Shown here: in pieces, positions 16,921-25,363 of the stretch
Layout of the letters: the number at the start of each line of letters is the position of its first letter
How positions within the stretch are numbered: the first letter of the stretch is position 1
DNA from: Pseudomonadota bacterium
GTDB lineage: Bacteria > Myxococcota_A > UBA9160 > PR03
DNA: 46,398 nucleotides
Direction: 5' to 3'
NCBI GenBank assembly: GCA_003576805.1
Contig: QEVM01000012.1
Location: 1-46,398 of the forward strand
Notes under the pieces: generated by a model
What the model was told of the DNA's origin: nothing
What the model saw: only the letters and a program-made list of their open reading frames with translations
The model's database searches: none
Position numbers and translations under genes: made by a program

Positions 16921-17858
16921 GAACGGCCGAGGCCGCGCAGCAGCGCGGCCTTGAAGCCCGACGTCGCGCGCTGCGCGTGCGGCGTCCGCGCCGCGCCGGC
17001 GTACGGCGCCGTCGCGCGTGCGGGGACGATGCCGAGGTCGGCCGCGACCTCCTCCGCGAGGTTGCGCAGCTCGCGGTGCACGCTCGTGCCGCGCGCGTGG
17101 TGCAGCACCGAGAGCGGGCGGCCGCTCTCGCTGTTGAGCGCCTCGACGCGCGGACTGCGCGAGAGCGACGTCTCGTAGAGCGCCCAGCCGCGCGCGCGGA
17201 TCTCCGCGCGCAGCCGGCCCGCCAGCTCCTCGCCGGTCGCCTCGATGTGCGTGCGGCGGTCGACCAGCGTGAGCAGCACGCGCGCCTGCTTGGCGCGGCC
17301 CGCGCGCTCGAGGATCGCGAACACCTTGCCGGCCTCCTCGAGCGAGGTCCAGTCGGAGACGGGCACGATGACGCGGTCGGCGGCGTGGAGCGCGTTGCGC
17401 GTGAGCGCCTCGAGATCGCTCTTGGTGTCGACGATCACGAGGCCCGGCCACTCGGTGTGATCGAGGATGCGGCGCAGCGTCTCGGGATCGTCGGCGCGCG
17501 CCTTCAGCAGCGAGGTGTCCGGCGCCGACGGCACGTAGTGGACGCCGTACTGCCCCATGTGCACCAGCCGCTCGAAGCTGCGCTCGGCCCAGCCGTGCTT
17601 CACGTTGCCGTCGCCGATCGGCTCGCCCTCGAAGCCGAACATGCGCTCGATCACGCCCTGGTCGTCGAGCGAGAAGATCAGGATCGGCAGGTCTTCGTGG
17701 AGCGCGCGCAGGTAGATCGCGAGATTGGTCGCGACGGTGGTCTTGCCGACGCCGCCCTTGTTCGACGACACCGCGAGCACGTGGCCGCGCCGGACCGGCG
17801 GCAGCTCGTCGGGGCCGTCGTCGTCGGAGGCGAAATGTTCGCGGGAGAAGTCCGACAC
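16914..17858 (-). CDS. ParA/MinD-like P-loop ATPase
   Basis: About 314 residues. The deviant Walker A KGGVGKTT is at about residues 34-41, with K34 the signature lysine. The following A'-like segment is FSLDDQGV in place of the usual DxDPQ, and Walker B-like VIVDTKSD carries the switch Asp. The body continues with DRVIVPVSDWTSLEEAGKVFAIL and ends in a basic Arg-rich tail. No parB or parS is nearby, so chromosome partition is unlikely. Positioning of a protein complex or regulation of secretion is possible but unproven. The start is ambiguous: GTG 17858 or TTG 17867, neither with a strong Shine-Dalgarno. Confidence 0.8.
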   Translation of the reverse strand: MSDFSREHFASDDDGPDELPPVRRGHVLAVSSNKGGVGKTTVATNLAIYLRALHEDLPILIFSLDDQGVIERMFGFEGEPIGDGNVKHGWAERSFERLVHMGQYGVHYVPSAPDTSLLKARADDPETLRRILDHTEWPGLVIVDTKSDLEALTRNALHAADRVIVPVSDWTSLEEAGKVFAILERAGRAKQARVLLTLVDRRTHIEATGEELAGRLRAEIRARGWALYETSLSRSPRVEALNSESGRPLSVLHHARGTSVHRELRNLAEEVAADLGIVPARATAPYAGAARTPHAQRATSGFKAALLRGLGRSQ

Positions 17859-17921
17859 GCGCGGCAATGTACCGGGGTCGCGCGTGACGCGCCCGGGCTG
17901 CCGGCAGGCTATGGTCGCCGG

Positions 17922-18656
17922 ATGCGTGCCGTCGCCATCATTCCCGCGCGCTTCGCGGCATCGCGCTTCCCCGGCAAGCCGCTCGCGAAGATCGCGGGCG
18001 TGCCGCTCCTGCAGCGCGTTTGGGAAGGAGCGCGCACGGCCAAATCGGTCGGGCGCGTGATCGTCGCGACCGACGACCCGCGCATCGTCGCCGCCTGTCG
18101 CGGCTTCGGCGCCGAGGTCGCGATGACGCGCGCGTCGCACCCGACCGGCACCGACCGCATCGCGGAGGTCGCCGCGGGCGTCGACGCCGACGTCGTCGTC
18201 AACGTGCAGGGCGACGAGCCGCTGATCGAAGGGCACGTGATCGACGCGGCGGTCGAGCTGCTCGCCGCCGATCCCGCGCTCGCGATGTCGACCGTCGCGC
18301 ACGCCGCCGAGCCCGGCGCGCAGGACGATCCGAACCGCGTGAAGGTGGTGATCGATCGCCGCGGGCGCGCGCTCTACTTCTCGCGCAGCCCCCTGCCCTA
18401 CGTGCGCGACGTCGCGCCGCCGCAGATCTGGCAGCACGTCGGGCTGTACGTCTACCGCCGCCCCTTCCTGCTCGAGTTCGTGCAGCTCGCGCCGGCCGCG
18501 CTCGAGCGCGCCGAGTCGCTCGAGCAGCTGCGCGCGCTCGAGAACGGCTTCGCGATCGGCGTCGCGACCGTCGAGGGCTGGCGCAGCGTGCCGGTGGACG
18601 TGCCCGGCGACGTCGCGCTCGTCGAAGCGGTGCTGCGCGAGCGCAGCCGGTGCTGA
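17922..18656 (+). CDS. kdsB: 3-deoxy-manno-octulosonate cytidylyltransferase (CMP-Kdo synthetase)
   Basis: 244 residues, the normal KdsB length. It activates Kdo as CMP-Kdo for the inner core of LPS. Motifs: IIPARFAASRFPGKPLAKIAG (CTP binding), VIVATDD, ASHPTGTDRIAEV, VNVQGDEPLI with the metal-binding Asp, and LYFSRSPLPY, IWQHVGLYVYRR and SLEQLRALENG. Presence of this gene is good evidence for an LPS-containing outer membrane. The stop overlaps the start of the next gene by 7 nt, which implies an operon with the two downstream membrane proteins. Confidence 0.95.
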   Translation: MRAVAIIPARFAASRFPGKPLAKIAGVPLLQRVWEGARTAKSVGRVIVATDDPRIVAACRGFGAEVAMTRASHPTGTDRIAEVAAGVDADVVVNVQGDEPLIEGHVIDAAVELLAADPALAMSTVAHAAEPGAQDDPNRVKVVIDRRGRALYFSRSPLPYVRDVAPPQIWQHVGLYVYRRPFLLEFVQLAPAALERAESLEQLRALENGFAIGVATVEGWRSVPVDVPGDVALVEAVLRERSRC

Positions 18657-19276
18657 CCGCGGTGCTGCTCGGCTTCGCGCTCGGCATCCGGCACGCGGCC
18701 GATCCCGACCACGTCGCGGCGATCGCGGCGCTCGTCGCGCGGCACCGCCGCGTCGGCGTCGCGGCCCGCATCGGCGCCGCGTGGGGGCTCGGGCACAGCG
18801 CCACGATCTTCGCGGTGGGCGGCGCGCTGGTCGCGCTGCGCATTGCGGTCCCGCCGCGCTGGACGCTGTACGCCGAGCTGGCGGTCGCGGCGATCCTGAT
18901 CGGGCTCGGCGTCGCCAATCTGCGTCGCCTGCTCGGCGAGCCCGCGCACGCGCACGCCGCGCACGGCCTCGGCGGCTCGGGGCTGCGCGCCTTCGCGGTG
19001 GGCATCGCGCACGGCCTCGGCGGCAGCGCGGCCGTCGCGCTGCTCGCGCTCGCCGCCATGCCGACGACGCAGGCCGCGGTCGCGTACCTCGGCATCTTCG
19101 GCATCGGCACCGTCGGCGGGATGGTCGCGCTCTCGCTGGGGCTCGGCTGGCCGCTCGCCGCGGCCGGCGCGCGGCCCGCGTTCTCGCGCTGGGTGCTGGC
19201 CGGGAGCGGCGCGCTCTCGATCGGCGTCGGCCTCTATCTCGCCTACGCCGTCGGCAGCAGCGCCCTCGCGCTCTGA
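18650..19276 (+). CDS. NiCoT/UreH-like (nickel-cobalt) membrane transporter
   Basis: 208 residues with about six membrane helices. The helix-2-type signature of the NiCoT family is visible: RHAADPDHVAAI, with H15, D20 and H21. A second family motif is GLGHSATI (H48), and a third His-containing patch is GIAHGLGGSAAV. A cytoplasmic histidine-bearing loop (HAHAAHGLGG) fits a metal role. GTG 18650 is chosen because it overlaps the kdsB stop. Ni or Co transport is inferred from the family; no urease, hydrogenase or cobalamin genes are visible. Confidence 0.78.
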   Translation: MLTAVLLGFALGIRHAADPDHVAAIAALVARHRRVGVAARIGAAWGLGHSATIFAVGGALVALRIAVPPRWTLYAELAVAAILIGLGVANLRRLLGEPAHAHAAHGLGGSGLRAFAVGIAHGLGGSAAVALLALAAMPTTQAAVAYLGIFGIGTVGGMVALSLGLGWPLAAAGARPAFSRWVLAGSGALSIGVGLYLAYAVGSSALAL

Positions 19277-19286
19277 TGCGGGCGTC

Positions 19287-21905
19287 TTGATCGGACGACT
19301 GCTCCCCATCTACTTCCTGTCGGGACTCGGCGCCGTGGCGGCCGAGGCCGTCTGGATGCGCTGGCTGCGCGAGCTGCTCGGCGCGACCGCGCCCGCCGCG
19401 TCCGCGACGCTCGTCGCGTTCTTCGCGGGACACGCGGCCGGCGCGGCGTGGATGGCGCGCCGCTCCGCGCGCGGCGCCGACGCGAACCCGCTGGTCACCT
19501 ATGGCCGGCTCGAGATCGCCGCGGCCGTCGGTGCGATGGCGGTGCCCGCGCTGCTCTGGCTCGGCGAGCAGGCGCTCGGCCTCGTCTACGACTCCGTGCA
19601 GGGCGCGCCGGGCGCGCTCGCGCTCGTGCGCTTCGCGATCGCGCTCGGCGCGACCTTCCCCGCCGCGTTCTGCTTCGGCGCCACCTTCCCCGCGATCGCG
19701 AGCGCCGCCGTCGGCGCGACGCGCGAGCTCGGCGCGCGCGGCGGCGCGCTCTACGCCGTCAACACGCTCGGCGCCGCGCTCGGCACCGCGCTCGCCGTCT
19801 TCTGGCTCCCCGGCCTCGTCGGCGTGCACGTCACCTACTCCATCTCCACCAGCGCGCTCCTGCTCGCCGCCCTCGGCGCCTTCGTCCTCGCGCGCCGGCA
19901 GCCCACTGCTCCGGCCGCGCTCGGCGCCCAAACGGAGGTCGGCGCACCGGCACGGCCCTCGCGCGCCGAACGCCGGCGCGCGAAGCAGCCGGCCCGACAC
20001 CGCACGGCGTCTCCTCCGCGCGCGCACCGCCACCCCGCCACCCGCGAGCTCCGCCCGCGCACGCTGCTGCTCCTCGCCGCCCTCTCGGGCTTCGGCGCGT
20101 TCGCGCTCCAGGTGCTGCTCGTGCAGTCGTTCGCGCAGGTGTCGAACCAGTCGATCCACGCGTTCGGCGCGGTGCTGGTCGCGGTGCTGCTCGCGATCGC
20201 CGCCGGCGGCGCCGCGGTCGCGGCGCACGAGCGCCGCCCGCTGCTCGATCCGCGCACGCTGCTCGGGATCGCGCTCGTCGCGGCCGCGCTCGCGACCGCC
20301 GTCTTCCCGTTCTGGCTCGAGCGGCGCACGAACGGCTTCGAGTACGTCGGCGGCGCGGGCGGCGGCTTCGCCTACTTCGGCGCGCTGCTCGGCACGGTGC
20401 TGGCGAGCGCCGGTCCCGCGCTGCTCGCGGTCGCGCTGGTCTTCCCCGCGACCTTCGCCGCCGCGGGCCGCCGCGACGGCGCGGGCCGCGCCGGCCACGT
20501 GCTCGGCCGCCTCGTCGTCGCGAACACCGCGGGCGCGATCGCCGGCGCGCTGGCCGCCCCCTACCTGCTGCTGCCGATCGCGGGCCTGTGGCCGGCGTTC
20601 GCCGCGCTCTCGCTGCTGTACGGGATCGGCGCCGTGTTCGTGCCGGAGGTGAGCCTGCGCTGGCGCGTGCGCCGCGACCTCGTGCTGGTGATGGGCTGGA
20701 TGGCGGTGTGGCTGCGCGCGAGCCCGCTCGCGGTGCCGCCCGTCGCGCTCGCCGAGGGCGAGGAGCTGATCGCCGCGGCCGCGACGCCGGCCGCCGTCGT
20801 CGCGGTCGTCGCGAAGGACGGCGAGCGTCTGATCCGCATCGACAGCCACTACGCGCTCGGCGGCACCGCGGAGCGCGTGCACCACGAGCGCCAGTCGCAC
20901 CTGCCGCTCGTGCTCGCGCCGCACGCGCGGCGCGTCGCGTACGTCGGCTCCGCGACCGGCATCAGCGCGGGCGGCGCGCTCGCGCACCCGATCGAGTCGC
21001 TGCACCTGGTCGAGCTGGTGCCGGGCGTCGCCGACGCCGCGCGCACGTTCTTCCGGGACGCCAACCGCGGCGTGTACGAGGACCCGCGCACGCACGTCGT
21101 GGTCGACGACGCGCGCAACTTCCTGCGCTGGACGGGCGCGCGCTTCGACGTCGTCGTCGCCGACCTCTTCGTGCCGTGGCAGGCGGGCGCCGGCTCGCTC
21201 TACACGCGCGAGCACTTCCAGGCCGTGCGCGAGCACTTGCTCGAGAACGGCCTCTTCTGCCAGTGGCTGCCGCTCTACCAGCTCGCGCAGCCCGAGCTCG
21301 AGTCGATCGTCGCGACCTTCCAGGAGGTGTTCCCGCGCAGCGCGGTGTTCCGCGGCGACTTCTACGGGCGCTTCCCGATCGCGGCGCTGGTCGGCTGGCC
21401 CGGCGAGGTCGCGACGCCCGATGCGATCGCGGCCGCGACCGTGCGGCTCGCCGCCGCCGGCGTCGCCGATCGCTGGGTCGCGGATCCGGCGGGGCCGTGG
21501 GCGCTGTACGCGGGCCCGCTGATGCCGCTCGTGCGCGAGCTCGCCGACGTGCCGCGCAACACCGACGCGCGTCCGCTCGTCGAGCGCCTGGCCGCGTCGA
21601 CACACGCCGGTGGCAGCCGCGGCAAGCTCGATCCCGTCGTGGGCCTGCGCTGGATCGCCTTCACCGACCGCCTGCGCGCCGCGGCGCGCGCGACGGGCGA
21701 TCCGCTCTGGCGCACGCGCGGCATCGACGAGCGCCGCGCGATCGACGGCGGCGCCGCGCTGCAGGCGGCGGGCGCGCACTACGCCGCGGGCGACACCGAC
21801 GCGGCGGCGCGCGCGTTCGCGCTCGCGGCCGATCTGCTGCCGGCGCGCCTCGTCGCCGACGCCGCCGAGGACCCGACCGCCGCGGAGCTGTGGAGCGCGG
21901 AGTGA
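19287..21905 (+). CDS. multi-pass membrane protein fused to a spermidine-synthase-like domain
   Basis: 872 residues. The N-terminal ~470 residues hold about a dozen hydrophobic helices, split by a basic, Pro-rich linker around 210-250. The C-terminal third is a methyltransferase-fold spermidine-synthase-like domain: YVGSATGISAGGAL (nucleotide loop), LHLVELVPGV, VVVDDARNFLRW, VVVADLFVPW and a GLFCQWLPLYQL strand. The usual polyamine-synthase Asp pair (DxxDP) appears as ADLFVP, so true aminopropyl transfer is doubtful. Such fusions are common in delta-proteobacterial-type genomes, with unknown products. TTG 19287 is 11 nt after the previous stop. Confidence 0.8.
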   Translation: MIGRLLPIYFLSGLGAVAAEAVWMRWLRELLGATAPAASATLVAFFAGHAAGAAWMARRSARGADANPLVTYGRLEIAAAVGAMAVPALLWLGEQALGLVYDSVQGAPGALALVRFAIALGATFPAAFCFGATFPAIASAAVGATRELGARGGALYAVNTLGAALGTALAVFWLPGLVGVHVTYSISTSALLLAALGAFVLARRQPTAPAALGAQTEVGAPARPSRAERRRAKQPARHRTASPPRAHRHPATRELRPRTLLLLAALSGFGAFALQVLLVQSFAQVSNQSIHAFGAVLVAVLLAIAAGGAAVAAHERRPLLDPRTLLGIALVAAALATAVFPFWLERRTNGFEYVGGAGGGFAYFGALLGTVLASAGPALLAVALVFPATFAAAGRRDGAGRAGHVLGRLVVANTAGAIAGALAAPYLLLPIAGLWPAFAALSLLYGIGAVFVPEVSLRWRVRRDLVLVMGWMAVWLRASPLAVPPVALAEGEELIAAAATPAAVVAVVAKDGERLIRIDSHYALGGTAERVHHERQSHLPLVLAPHARRVAYVGSATGISAGGALAHPIESLHLVELVPGVADAARTFFRDANRGVYEDPRTHVVVDDARNFLRWTGARFDVVVADLFVPWQAGAGSLYTREHFQAVREHLLENGLFCQWLPLYQLAQPELESIVATFQEVFPRSAVFRGDFYGRFPIAALVGWPGEVATPDAIAAATVRLAAAGVADRWVADPAGPWALYAGPLMPLVRELADVPRNTDARPLVERLAASTHAGGSRGKLDPVVGLRWIAFTDRLRAAARATGDPLWRTRGIDERRAIDGGAALQAAGAHYAAGDTDAAARAFALAADLLPARLVADAAEDPTAAELWSAE

Positions 21906-22012
21906 ACGGCGGGTCGGCCAGCCGTCGCGCTCCGCAGCTTCCAGACTTTGCACCGCACACGCGCCCGCCGCGCGCCCGGCGCGCTGCGCTGCGCGCGCGC
22001 GTCGCGATCTTC

Positions 22013-22028
22013 CGGCACGACGCGTGCA
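22013..22028 (+). promoter_or_regulatory. predicted sigma-54 promoter for the KaiC-like gene
   Basis: CGGCACGACGCGTGCA matches TGGCACG-N4-TTGCA at all but two positions, with GG 22014-22015 and GC 22026-22027. The predicted start is near 22039. It lies about 108 nt after the preceding stop. Confidence 0.72.
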
Positions 22029-22100
22029 GTGGGTTCGCGACGCGGGGTCACGGAGCTTTCCATCGCGGCGCGACACGGGCGATCGACACGGGCGGGGCCC

Positions 22101-23597
22101 GTGCACGGCGCGCGACTCGAGACCGGCATCGCCGGGCTCGACCGCATTCTGGACGGCGGCTTGCTGCCGGGCGGTCTGTATCTGCTCGCGGGCTGCCCGG
22201 GCTCGGGCAAGACGGTGCTCTCCAACCAGGTCTGCTTCGAGCTCGCGCGTCGCGGCGCGCACTCGCTCTACCTCACGCTGCTGACCGAGTCGCACGCACG
22301 CATGGTGCAGAACACCTCGAGCTTCGCGTTCTTCGACCGCGCCGCGGTCGGCGCGTCGATCGTCTACGCGAGCGCCCACCCCGCGCTGCGCGATCGCGGC
22401 CTCGACGGGCTGCGCCTGCTGATCGACGCCGAGATCCAGCGCCTGCGTCCGACGCTCGTCGTGATCGACGGCATCACCGCCGTTTCGGAGGCGGCGGCGT
22501 CGAACGCCGAGTTCCGCCACTTCCTCGGCAAGCTGCGCGCGACGCTCGAGCTGCACGGCGCGACCGCGCTGCTGTGCATGCCGGCGCCGGAGCACGACCA
22601 GGAGGCGACGCAGACGATGGCCGACGGCGTGCTCGTGCTCGTCGAACGGACCGTGGGACGGCGCAGCGTGCGCGAGCTCAGCGTCGCGAAGTTCCGCGGC
22701 AGCACGCACCTGGGCGGCCCGCACGTGTTCGAGATCGGCCGCGACGGCATCCGCGCCTACCCGCGCGCGGAAGCGATCCTCGGCCGCGGCCTCGTCGGAG
22801 CGGACGCGTCGCAGCGGCGCATGCGCTTCGGCGTCGCGCGGCTCGACGAGATGCTGTGCGGCGGGCTGCCGAGCGCGTCGTCGACCGCGATCGTCGGCGC
22901 GCCCGGCAGCGGCAAGACGCTGCTCGGCCTCCACTTCCTCGCGGCCGGCGCGGCGCGCCGCGAGAACGGCCTCTACCTCGGCTTCTACGAGATGCCCGAG
23001 CGGCTGCTGGGGCAGGCGGAGCGGATCGGGATCCCGCTGCGACGCCTGCGCGAGCAGGGACGCGTCGGCGTCCGTTGGATCCCGCCGTACGAGAACCTGC
23101 TCGACCCGCTCGTCGCCACGGTGCTGGAGGAGGTGGAGCGGCGGCGCGTGCGGCGCCTCTTCATCGACGGCCTGGAAGGCCTCACGATGTCGATCGCGTT
23201 CGGCGCCCGCGTCCCGGCCGCCATCAACGCGTTCGCCAACGAGCTGCGCGTGCGCGGCGTCACCACGCTCCTCTCGATCGAGAGCCCGATCCTGCACTTC
23301 GACGCCGCGCCCTTCGGCCCCGAGTCCGCCTTCGTCGAGAACCTGATCCTGCTGCGCTACGTCCGGCGCCGCGCGCAGCTCGAGCGGCTGCTCTCGATCG
23401 TGAAGGTGCGCGGCAGCGACTTCGACTCGTCCGCGCACGAGTTCCGCATCGGGCCCGCCGGAATCGAGGTCGAGCGCAGCTCCGATTCGGCCGAAGCGAT
23501 CCTCGCGGACATGGCGGCAGCGACCTCCACGACGATCTCCCCGATGGATCCGGCCGACGGATCGCCTGCCGCCGCCCGCCGCGGCGCGCGCCGATGA
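22101..23597 (+). CDS. KaiC-like double-RecA-domain ATPase
   Basis: About 498 residues in two KaiC-type domains. Domain 1 has Walker A GCPGSGKT (residues 31-38) and Walker B LVVIDGI. Domain 2 has Walker A GAPGSGKT (266-273) and Walker B LFIDGLEG. Each domain keeps one glutamate at the catalytic position (LTES, FYEMPE) where cyanobacterial KaiC has two. Members act as ATP-driven timers or signalling hubs; no kaiA or kaiB is present. Translation is coupled to the receiver gene by ATGA. The predicted sigma-54 transcript starts near 22039, so the upstream TTG/GTG codons are excluded. GTG 22101 is the first standard start; an ATC at 22062 follows ACGGAG at good spacing. Confidence 0.85.
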   Translation: MHGARLETGIAGLDRILDGGLLPGGLYLLAGCPGSGKTVLSNQVCFELARRGAHSLYLTLLTESHARMVQNTSSFAFFDRAAVGASIVYASAHPALRDRGLDGLRLLIDAEIQRLRPTLVVIDGITAVSEAAASNAEFRHFLGKLRATLELHGATALLCMPAPEHDQEATQTMADGVLVLVERTVGRRSVRELSVAKFRGSTHLGGPHVFEIGRDGIRAYPRAEAILGRGLVGADASQRRMRFGVARLDEMLCGGLPSASSTAIVGAPGSGKTLLGLHFLAAGAARRENGLYLGFYEMPERLLGQAERIGIPLRRLREQGRVGVRWIPPYENLLDPLVATVLEEVERRRVRRLFIDGLEGLTMSIAFGARVPAAINAFANELRVRGVTTLLSIESPILHFDAAPFGPESAFVENLILLRYVRRRAQLERLLSIVKVRGSDFDSSAHEFRIGPAGIEVERSSDSAEAILADMAAATSTTISPMDPADGSPAAARRGARR

Positions 23598-23935
23598 TGA
23601 CCATCCTCGTCGTGGAGGACGAGAGCGACTTTGCGGAGTCCCTCGAGCTCCTGCTCACGCGCCACGGCTATCGCGTGATCGTGGCCTACGACGGCCGCGC
23701 CGGCTTCGAGAAGGCGGTCGCCGAGTCGCCCGACCTCGTGCTGACCGATCTCATGATGCCGATCATGGACGGCCAGGAGCTGATCGAACGCCTGCGCGCA
23801 CACCCCGCGACGCGCCGCATCCCAGTGATCGCCATGTCGGCCTCACACCAGGTCGACCGCGCCGACATGCTGCGCAAGCCCTTCGAGATCGGAGAGCTCC
23901 TCGCACGCCTGCGCCGCGCGCTGCGCGACCGCTGA
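23594..23935 (+). CDS. single-domain response regulator (CheY-like receiver)
   Basis: 113 residues, receiver domain only. Acidic residues E8/D9, phospho-acceptor D52 (LTDLMMPIMDG), switch S82 and K95 (RKPF) are in place. The stretch between switch and lysine is only 13 residues against about 22 in CheY, so helix 4 is shortened, as in a known subfamily of short receivers. There is no output domain, so it must signal by binding a partner; the ATGA overlap makes the KaiC-like ATPase the obvious candidate. Confidence 0.9.
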   Translation: MMTILVVEDESDFAESLELLLTRHGYRVIVAYDGRAGFEKAVAESPDLVLTDLMMPIMDGQELIERLRAHPATRRIPVIAMSASHQVDRADMLRKPFEIGELLARLRRALRDR

Positions 23936-23993
23936 GCCTCGATGTCCTCCTACGCCGGGCGCCGCCGCACGGTGTACCCCGCCCGCACGCAAC

Positions 23994-24304
23994 TCCCCGA
24001 CAGGCTCGGCGCCCGCACCCAATGACGCGCGCGGCGAACTGACCGGCTCTGGATCGAAGGACAACGCCTAGCGACGAGGCAGGAACGCGGCACGGCCACC
24101 GCGGACGGCCCAAACGCACCGCAGAACCTCGTATTCACCTACGAAGCCGCACGGTGCGCGCGAAGCGCGCCCGCGAACCGCGGCGCACAACGCGAACGAT
24201 CAGGCTGCTCACCTGCGCCGGCCGCGCGGTACGGCGTCGCGTGTCGGCGCGGTCGCCGTGCGCGGCCGGCGTCAGGTGCAGCAGACCCATCCGGCGCCCG
24301 AAGC
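23994..24304 (+). repeat. dispersed inverted repeat, copy A
   Basis: About 310 bp, matching the reverse complement of 44051-44363 over its whole length. The half from 24138 to 24304 is nearly identical by eye (about 90 %, starting with 33 identical bases from 24138); the outer half is weaker, with recognisable blocks such as ATGACGCGCGCGGCG. It fills the gap between the receiver gene and the small membrane gene at 24532. No protein-coding signal was recognised in it. Confidence 0.85.
24205..24284. other. long near-perfect hairpin inside repeat copy A
   Basis: CTGCT (24205-24209), CACCTG (24210-24215) and CGCCGGCCGCGC (24216-24227) pair with GCGCGGCCGGCG (24260-24271), CAGGTG (24273-24278) and AGCAG (24280-24284). 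This gives 23 bp with two single-base bulges (T24272, C24279) and a 32-nt apex. No T-run follows, so it is not a standard terminator. Confidence 0.85.
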
Positions 24305-24379
24305 TCCCCACCCGCCCGAAGGACGCGCGAGAGCCTCGGACCCGATGGAGCCGGCGCCCCGCAGCCGGGGCGCGGCTCA

Positions 24380-24532
24380 TCAGGCGACTGGCCGTCGCCC
24401 CTGGATCACGTTGATCAGCACCACCGCCAGCGCGATCACCAGCAGAATGTGGATGAACCCGCCGAGCGTGTACGAGCTGACCATGCCGAGCGCCCACAGG
24501 ACGAGCAGGATCACGAAGATGGTCCAGAGCAT
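24380..24532 (-). CDS. lmo0937-family (DUF5670) small membrane protein
   Basis: 50 residues, almost entirely two hydrophobic helices: MLWTIFVILLVLWALGMV, then YTLGGFIHILLVIALAVVLI, ending in a short basic tail. This is the characteristic lmo0937-type pattern. Function is unknown; such genes often lie in stress-response clusters. CTGGAGGAACGA precedes the ATG. It is 47 nt downstream of sodB on the same strand and probably shares the sigma-54 promoter at 25193-25208. Confidence 0.88.
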   Translation of the reverse strand: MLWTIFVILLVLWALGMVSSYTLGGFIHILLVIALAVVLINVIQGRRPVA

Positions 24533-24579
24533 GCGATTCGTTCCTCCAGTGAGCGCGTTGTCCGATGCCGGCTTCCCGG

Positions 24580-25179
24580 CTACCGCCGCGCGGCGCGCTC
24601 GCTCCAGTTGGCCGCGGCGAACTTCCAGTTGGCGAGATGATCGAAGAACGCCTCGAGGTACCGCTCCCGATCGTTGCGGTAGTCGAGGTAGTACGCGTGC
24701 TCCCACACGTCGCACGTCAGCAACGGGGTGCGGCCGTGGCGCAGCGGGTTGTCGGCGTCGTGGGTGCTCTCGACCGCGAGCCGGTCGCCGTCGGCGACCA
24801 GCCACACGTAGCCGGAGCCGAACTGCGACACGCCGGCCTCGACGAACTCGGTGCGCAGGTCGGTGAGCCCGCCGAAGCGGCGGCCGATCGAGTCGGCGAG
24901 ATCGCCGTCGGGCGGCGCCGCGTCGCCGGGCGGCGTCATCGAGCGCCACAGGAAGTCGTGGTTCCACGCCTGCGCGGCGTTGTCGAAGACCGTGCCGCTC
25001 GCGCGCAGCACGATCGACTCCAGCGATTCGCGCGCCTCCGCGCTGCCGCCGATCAGCTTCTCCAGCTTCTCGAGGTAGCCGCGGTGATGGCGATCGTGAT
25101 GGAAGTCGAGCGTCTCGGCCGAGACATGCGGCTCGAGCGCGTCCTTCGGATACGGCAGCGGCTTCAGTTCGAAGTCCAT
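24580..25179 (-). CDS. sodB: superoxide dismutase, Fe type
   Basis: 199 residues, full length. It converts superoxide to peroxide and oxygen. The four metal ligands are visible: H27 (LDFHHDRHH), H74 (AAQAWNH), D157 and H161 (DVWEHAYYLDYRND). Gln at position 70 in AAQAWNH, and the MDFELKPLPYPKDALEPH start, mark the Fe form rather than Mn, where the Gln comes from a later position. A -24/-12 promoter at 25193-25208 would start transcription near 25182, only 3 nt before the ATG, so the mRNA may be leaderless. Confidence 0.94.
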   Translation of the reverse strand: MDFELKPLPYPKDALEPHVSAETLDFHHDRHHRGYLEKLEKLIGGSAEARESLESIVLRASGTVFDNAAQAWNHDFLWRSMTPPGDAAPPDGDLADSIGRRFGGLTDLRTEFVEAGVSQFGSGYVWLVADGDRLAVESTHDADNPLRHGRTPLLTCDVWEHAYYLDYRNDRERYLEAFFDHLANWKFAAANWSERAARR

Positions 25180-25192
25180 GACCGCTGCAAGA

Positions 25193-25208
25193 GGCAAGGC
25201 GCATGCCA
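25193..25208 (-). promoter_or_regulatory. predicted sigma-54 promoter for sodB
   Basis: Minus strand TGGCATGCGCCTTGCC matches the consensus TGGCAC/TG-N4-TTGC almost completely, with exact GG-N10-GC spacing. The predicted start is near 25182. It is divergent from the next site, about 110 bp away. Confidence 0.75.
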
Positions 25209-25319
25209 AGGCCCAGGCGCCCGCTTCGCCACGCGGGCGGCCGCGTCGCGTAAATCTTGCTCGCCTTTGTAAGCCTGACCCGAGCACCGGCCCGCGCGCG
25301 CGAGCGCCGCTGCGCGAGT

Positions 25320-25335
25320 CGGCACGAACGGTGCT
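25320..25335 (+). promoter_or_regulatory. predicted sigma-54 promoter for the DUF3309/PLD/EEP operon
   Basis: CGGCACGAACGGTGCT has GGCACG intact, GC at 25333-25334 and N10 spacing. The predicted start is near 25346, 18 nt before the ATG of the first gene, with CGGAGG between them. Confidence 0.75.
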
Positions 25336-25363
25336 TGATGGTCGAGGGGCTTCGGAGGCCGGC

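Noticed and set aside
16914..17858. Chromosome-partition parA
   Set aside because: No parB or parS-like sites nearby and the A' motif is altered; called only ParA-like.
16914..23438. A 2,174-codon open frame on the minus strand
   Set aside because: Only its last part (ParA-like) has protein-family character. The rest is Arg/Ala/Gly-rich sequence antisense to kdsB, the transporter, the spermidine-synthase-like and KaiC-like genes, as expected from GC-rich codon use.
24154..24866. Plus-strand frames over repeat copy A
   Set aside because: Arg-rich, no start context, no family character, and the other copy does not preserve the frame.
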